In this document: positions 14,720 through 15,230 of the stretch, one piece after another
How positions within the stretch are numbered: position 1 is the stretch's first letter
Layout of the letters: each line of letters starts with the position of its first letter
Assembly (NCBI GenBank): GCA_027038775.1
Contig: JALWGP010000099.1
Span: 1 to 15,230, forward strand
Source of the DNA: Sedimenticola sp.
GTDB lineage: Bacteria; Pseudomonadota; Gammaproteobacteria; Chromatiales; Chromatiaceae
Length of the DNA: 15,230 nt
Reading direction: 5' to 3'
Notes under the pieces: model-generated
What the model was told of the DNA's origin: nothing
Databases searched by the model: none
What the model saw: only the letters and a program-made list of their open reading frames with translations
Program-made: the position numbers and the translations under genes

Positions 14720-15230
14720 TCAAAGAATTTCCTGGATGCTGGCCAGCGGCACCGAACTGCCGTTCGCCAGGTTCAGCGTGAGGTCTCCGCCGTAGGGGCT
14801 GAGGCTCACGCTCTCCACGCGGGTGCGCAGCTTCAATGTGGCCTGCTGCGTCTCGCCGTTGCGTTCCACTTCCGCCACCAGGCGGTAATTGCCGGGGGGC
14901 GCCACACTGCCATCCTCGGCGAAGCCGTCCCACTTGAAGGGCACCTTGCCCTCCCCCTGCACCCCGAGCGGAATGGTGCGCACCAGGGCGCCGTTCTCGC
15001 CGTAGATCTTCACGGTGACATCGGTGGCGCTGCCGTCCAGCTCCACCTGCCCGGAAATGGTGCCGCCGGGCACGAACTGTGCAGCGCCTCCCTCGGCCAT
15101 CACCTCGTGCCCCACCAGTCCGGCCGCCTTGATGGACTGGTCGGTGGCCATCATCTCCACCAGCGACTCCACGGTCTTCTGCAGCTCCTGGATGCCGTTG
15201 ACGGTGGAGAACTGCGCCAGCTGGCTCATG
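14720..15230 (-). CDS. flgD: flagellar hook cap / assembly protein FlgD (5' end off window)
   Basis: FlgD forms the temporary cap that allows FlgE to polymerise into the hook. About 170 residues are visible. The first Met seen, in [17 protein letters not shown], is internal: this segment corresponds to the conserved motif (usually [16 protein letters not shown]) that lies some 50 residues into family members. The gene therefore continues beyond the right edge. The rest matches Flg[13 protein letters not shown], then an Ig-like domain with [12 protein letters not shown] and [19 protein letters not shown], then [20 protein letters not shown], and a last segment [17 protein letters not shown]. 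The flgE gene follows after 37 bases. Confidence 0.95.
   Translation of the reverse strand, partial: MSQLAQFSTVNGIQELQKTVESLVEMMATDQSIKAAGLVGHEVMAEGGAAQFVPGGTISGQVELDGSATDVTVKIYGENGALVRTIPLGVQGEGKVPFKWDGFAEDGSVAPPGNYRLVAEVERNGETQQATLKLRTRVESVSLSPYGGDLTLNLANGSSVPLASIQEIL

Noticed and set aside
15227..15229. The ATG at the right edge as the start of flgD
   Set aside because: The residues after it match an internal conserved FlgD motif about 50 residues into the protein, so the Met is internal and the gene is cut by the window.
1..15230. CRISPR arrays, tRNA or rRNA genes, insertion sequences, toxin-antitoxin pairs or a new defence system
   Set aside because: No regularly spaced repeats, tRNA-like folds, transposase motifs or unexplained multi-gene modules were seen; the window is almost fully taken up by flagellar genes.

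Overview
The window is a flagellar filament, hook and rod gene cluster from a high-GC, Gram-negative bacterium. FlgH (an outer-membrane L-ring lipoprotein), FlgI (the P-ring protein) and a two-domain FlgJ with a muramidase half all imply an outer membrane. FliA-type promoters and the fliC-flaG-fliD-fliS-fliT order suggest a gammaproteobacterium, possibly Chromatiales-like. That placement is inference from gene order and protein style, not from a database match.

Nearly everything is on the minus strand, so transcription runs from high to low coordinates. First comes a rod/hook/ring block: flgD (its 5' part lies beyond the right edge), flgE, flgF, flgG, flgH, flgI and flgJ. These are packed with gaps of about 40 bases or less, and flgI and flgJ overlap by one base. 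Next is the late unit flgK-flgL (hook-filament junction proteins), behind a good FliA (sigma-28) promoter and closed by an intrinsic terminator. Immediately after that terminator a second FliA promoter drives fliC (flagellin), followed by flaG, fliD (cap), fliS and a fliT-like chaperone gene. The order matches assembly: drive-shaft and hook parts first, then junction, filament, cap and export chaperones.

The left 1.8 kb is different. A plus-strand gene of unknown function (1262-1795), with a nuclease-like E...D...QxK pattern, converges on fliT with only 4 bases between the stop codons. A divergent minus-strand ExeA/MshM-type AAA+ ATPase with a membrane segment runs off the left edge. The first 69 bases form a perfect 27-bp inverted repeat inside that ATPase, which looks more like a contig-end fold-back than natural sequence.

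I see no CRISPR array, tRNA, rRNA, insertion sequence or recognisable new multi-gene system. The least expected signals are regulatory. The flgKL leader holds a hairpin close to the CsrA consensus and a 15-codon upstream ORF whose stop overlaps the flgK start. The fliC leader can form two mutually exclusive small hairpins. A very GC-rich hairpin without a U-tract separates fliC from flaG. The flagellin variable region is clearly less GC-rich than its surroundings.
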